Origin: Symplocastrum torsivum CPER-KK1
Lineage (GTDB): Bacteria; Cyanobacteriota; Cyanobacteriia; Cyanobacteriales; Coleofasciculaceae
Reading direction: 5' to 3'
Length of the DNA: 64,000 nt
Assembly (NCBI GenBank): GCA_019358875.1
Contig: JAHHIF010000007.1
Location: forward strand, 124,001 to 188,000
Notes under the pieces: generated by a model
Databases searched by the model: none
Told to the model about the DNA's origin: nothing
What the model saw: only the letters and a program-made list of their open reading frames with translations
Program-made: the position numbers and the translations under genes
Shown: positions 63,177-64,000 of the stretch, one piece after another
Numbering within the stretch: position 1 is the first letter of the stretch
Layout: each line of letters begins with the position of its first letter

Positions 63177-64000
63177 CTACGGGAGGCGGCGTTGAAATGT
63201 GAATGTCCCTGTGCCGCCTGGTGCAACTTCGACTACGGTATCCACGTACTGGGTAACATCCTCACCGTCACCAGATGGAGTTGTTGTGATTGTTCCACCG
63301 CTAGAGTCAGCGGCTGTGCCAGGAATATTAATGGTGTCGAGTACACCGTCGCCGTTGCCATCCAGTGCCCAGTTATTGCCGTTTGTTGTGCCATCCTCTG
63401 TAATCACGAGATTATTCGCCGTTGTTAAGTTGATACTGCCAGTAGCTGCTGGATCAACGGCTGGGGCAACATTGGCGTAGGTGACACGGTACTCTATGAT
63501 GTTCCCTGGCGCAGTTTGAGCGCTCAATAATGCTGTTTCTGTGGTGAAGTCCTGTATCACAGTGGTACCATCCGCCGCGAGAATCCGCGCTGCTTTCACT
63601 AGCGACAAGAAGCCTGTAAATAGGCGGTCAATCGTAATGTTGGCAGGCTCACCCGCAGTCGGCAGACCGTCGCCATCGGTATCGGTGAAAGCTGTAATCG
63701 GAACTGGGTAACCAGTTAACTGAGGTGTGTTAGCAGGTAGGTCAATCGTTACCTGATAATCAGCGGTAGCATCGGGGCTACCATTCGGTTGGAGTGTTAG
63801 TTTGGGCGGATCGGTAGCACTAGTACCCGTACCTTCGACGAACTCAAATCCAGTCGCCGTGTAAGTGTACCTTGCGATGTCTCCTGTTGTAGGGATTGTA
63901 ATAGTGACCACTGTGCCAAGAGGCAGATCTCCAGGATTTGCTGGTGGTGTGGGCAACAGCGAAATGATTACTGGATCTGTGGTAGAGCTATTCTGAACGG
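63177..64000 (-). CDS. Partial exported DUF11-type protein (5' end beyond the window)
   Basis: At least 274 C-terminal residues of a larger protein; the frame stays open to base 64000, so the start lies outside. It has repeated beta domains: GTVVTITIPTTGDIARYTYT, then a DUF11-like SLVKAARILAADGTTVIQDF and EYRVTYANVAPAVDPAATGS. It contains DTDGDGLPTAGEP, a calcium-binding-like loop. It ends with a beta strand (GTFTFQRRLP). It continues the surface protein run. Confidence 0.8.
   Translation of the reverse strand, partial: VQNSSTTDPVIISLLPTPPANPGDLPLGTVVTITIPTTGDIARYTYTATGFEFVEGTGTSATDPPKLTLQPNGSPDATADYQVTIDLPANTPQLTGYPVPITAFTDTDGDGLPTAGEPANITIDRLFTGFLSLVKAARILAADGTTVIQDFTTETALLSAQTAPGNIIEYRVTYANVAPAVDPAATGSINLTTANNLVITEDGTTNGNNWALDGNGDGVLDTINIPGTAADSSGGTITTTPSGDGEDVTQYVDTVVEVAPGGTGTFTFQRRLP

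Overview
The window comes from a cyanobacterial chromosome, probably a filamentous species of the Microcoleus/Coleofasciculus type; the genus is inference. The palindrome GCGATCGC (HIP1) is scattered through genes and spacers. Genes largely restricted to cyanobacteria and plastids are present (a Ycf35/DUF1257 protein with its DUF2997 and ferredoxin partners, a pheophorbide-a-oxygenase-like Rieske protein, PilB with an extra C-terminal zinc ribbon). Three kinds of 7-bp tandem repeat (CCCAATT, TTAGTTG, CTGCCTT) sit beside genes. I found no rRNA, no tRNA and no CRISPR array.

Layout. 1-14421 holds mixed single genes: a GST, two tandem GlsB/YeaQ-type membrane proteins, a metallo-beta-lactamase-fold protein, a nucleoside hydrolase, rsmI joined to a diguanylate cyclase with an ethylene-receptor-type sensor, a PfkB kinase, the DUF2997-Ycf35-ferredoxin operon and an NAD(P)-binding oxidoreductase. 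14612-19195 is the type IV pilus motor set pilB-pilT-pilC. 19657-20210 is a decayed IS200/IS605-type element. 20647-26272 is grpE-dnaK-dnaJ followed by overlapping tusA-like and rsgA genes. 28478-40677 carries treZ, treY and a GlgX-type debranching enzyme, which together can turn glycogen into trehalose. The stretch 33450-44375, inside and after that region, holds four intact Crp-family regulators, one internally deleted copy and several palindromic repeat elements. 44376-47439 is an accessory stretch with small unknown genes, a solo HTH protein and a HigBA-like toxin-antitoxin pair. 47531-55317 holds uvrB, a truncated Uma2-family gene, the PAO-like oxygenase, a tautomerase-fold protein, a flavin reductase, a zinc-ribbon protein, cobM and lgt. 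55635-64000 is a run of exported proteins on the minus strand (DUF11-type, SdrD-B-like and lamin-tail domains) with a 1234-residue predicted outer-membrane barrel. Three of these genes overlap by 4 bp, and the run continues past the window end.

The observations I rate highest are the ethylene-type sensor fused to GGDEF, whose ligand residues match ETR1 at a constant offset; two 17-bp hairpins upstream of duplicated Crp genes that differ by three fully compensated base pairs; a 9-bp C tract at the start of the first gene of the surface-barrel operon; a degraded second copy of the treZ 3' end between treZ and treY; and a near-perfect 40-bp palindrome in the promoter region shared by the Ycf35 operon and its divergent neighbour. 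Everything is read by eye from sequence and translations; no alignments or database searches were run.
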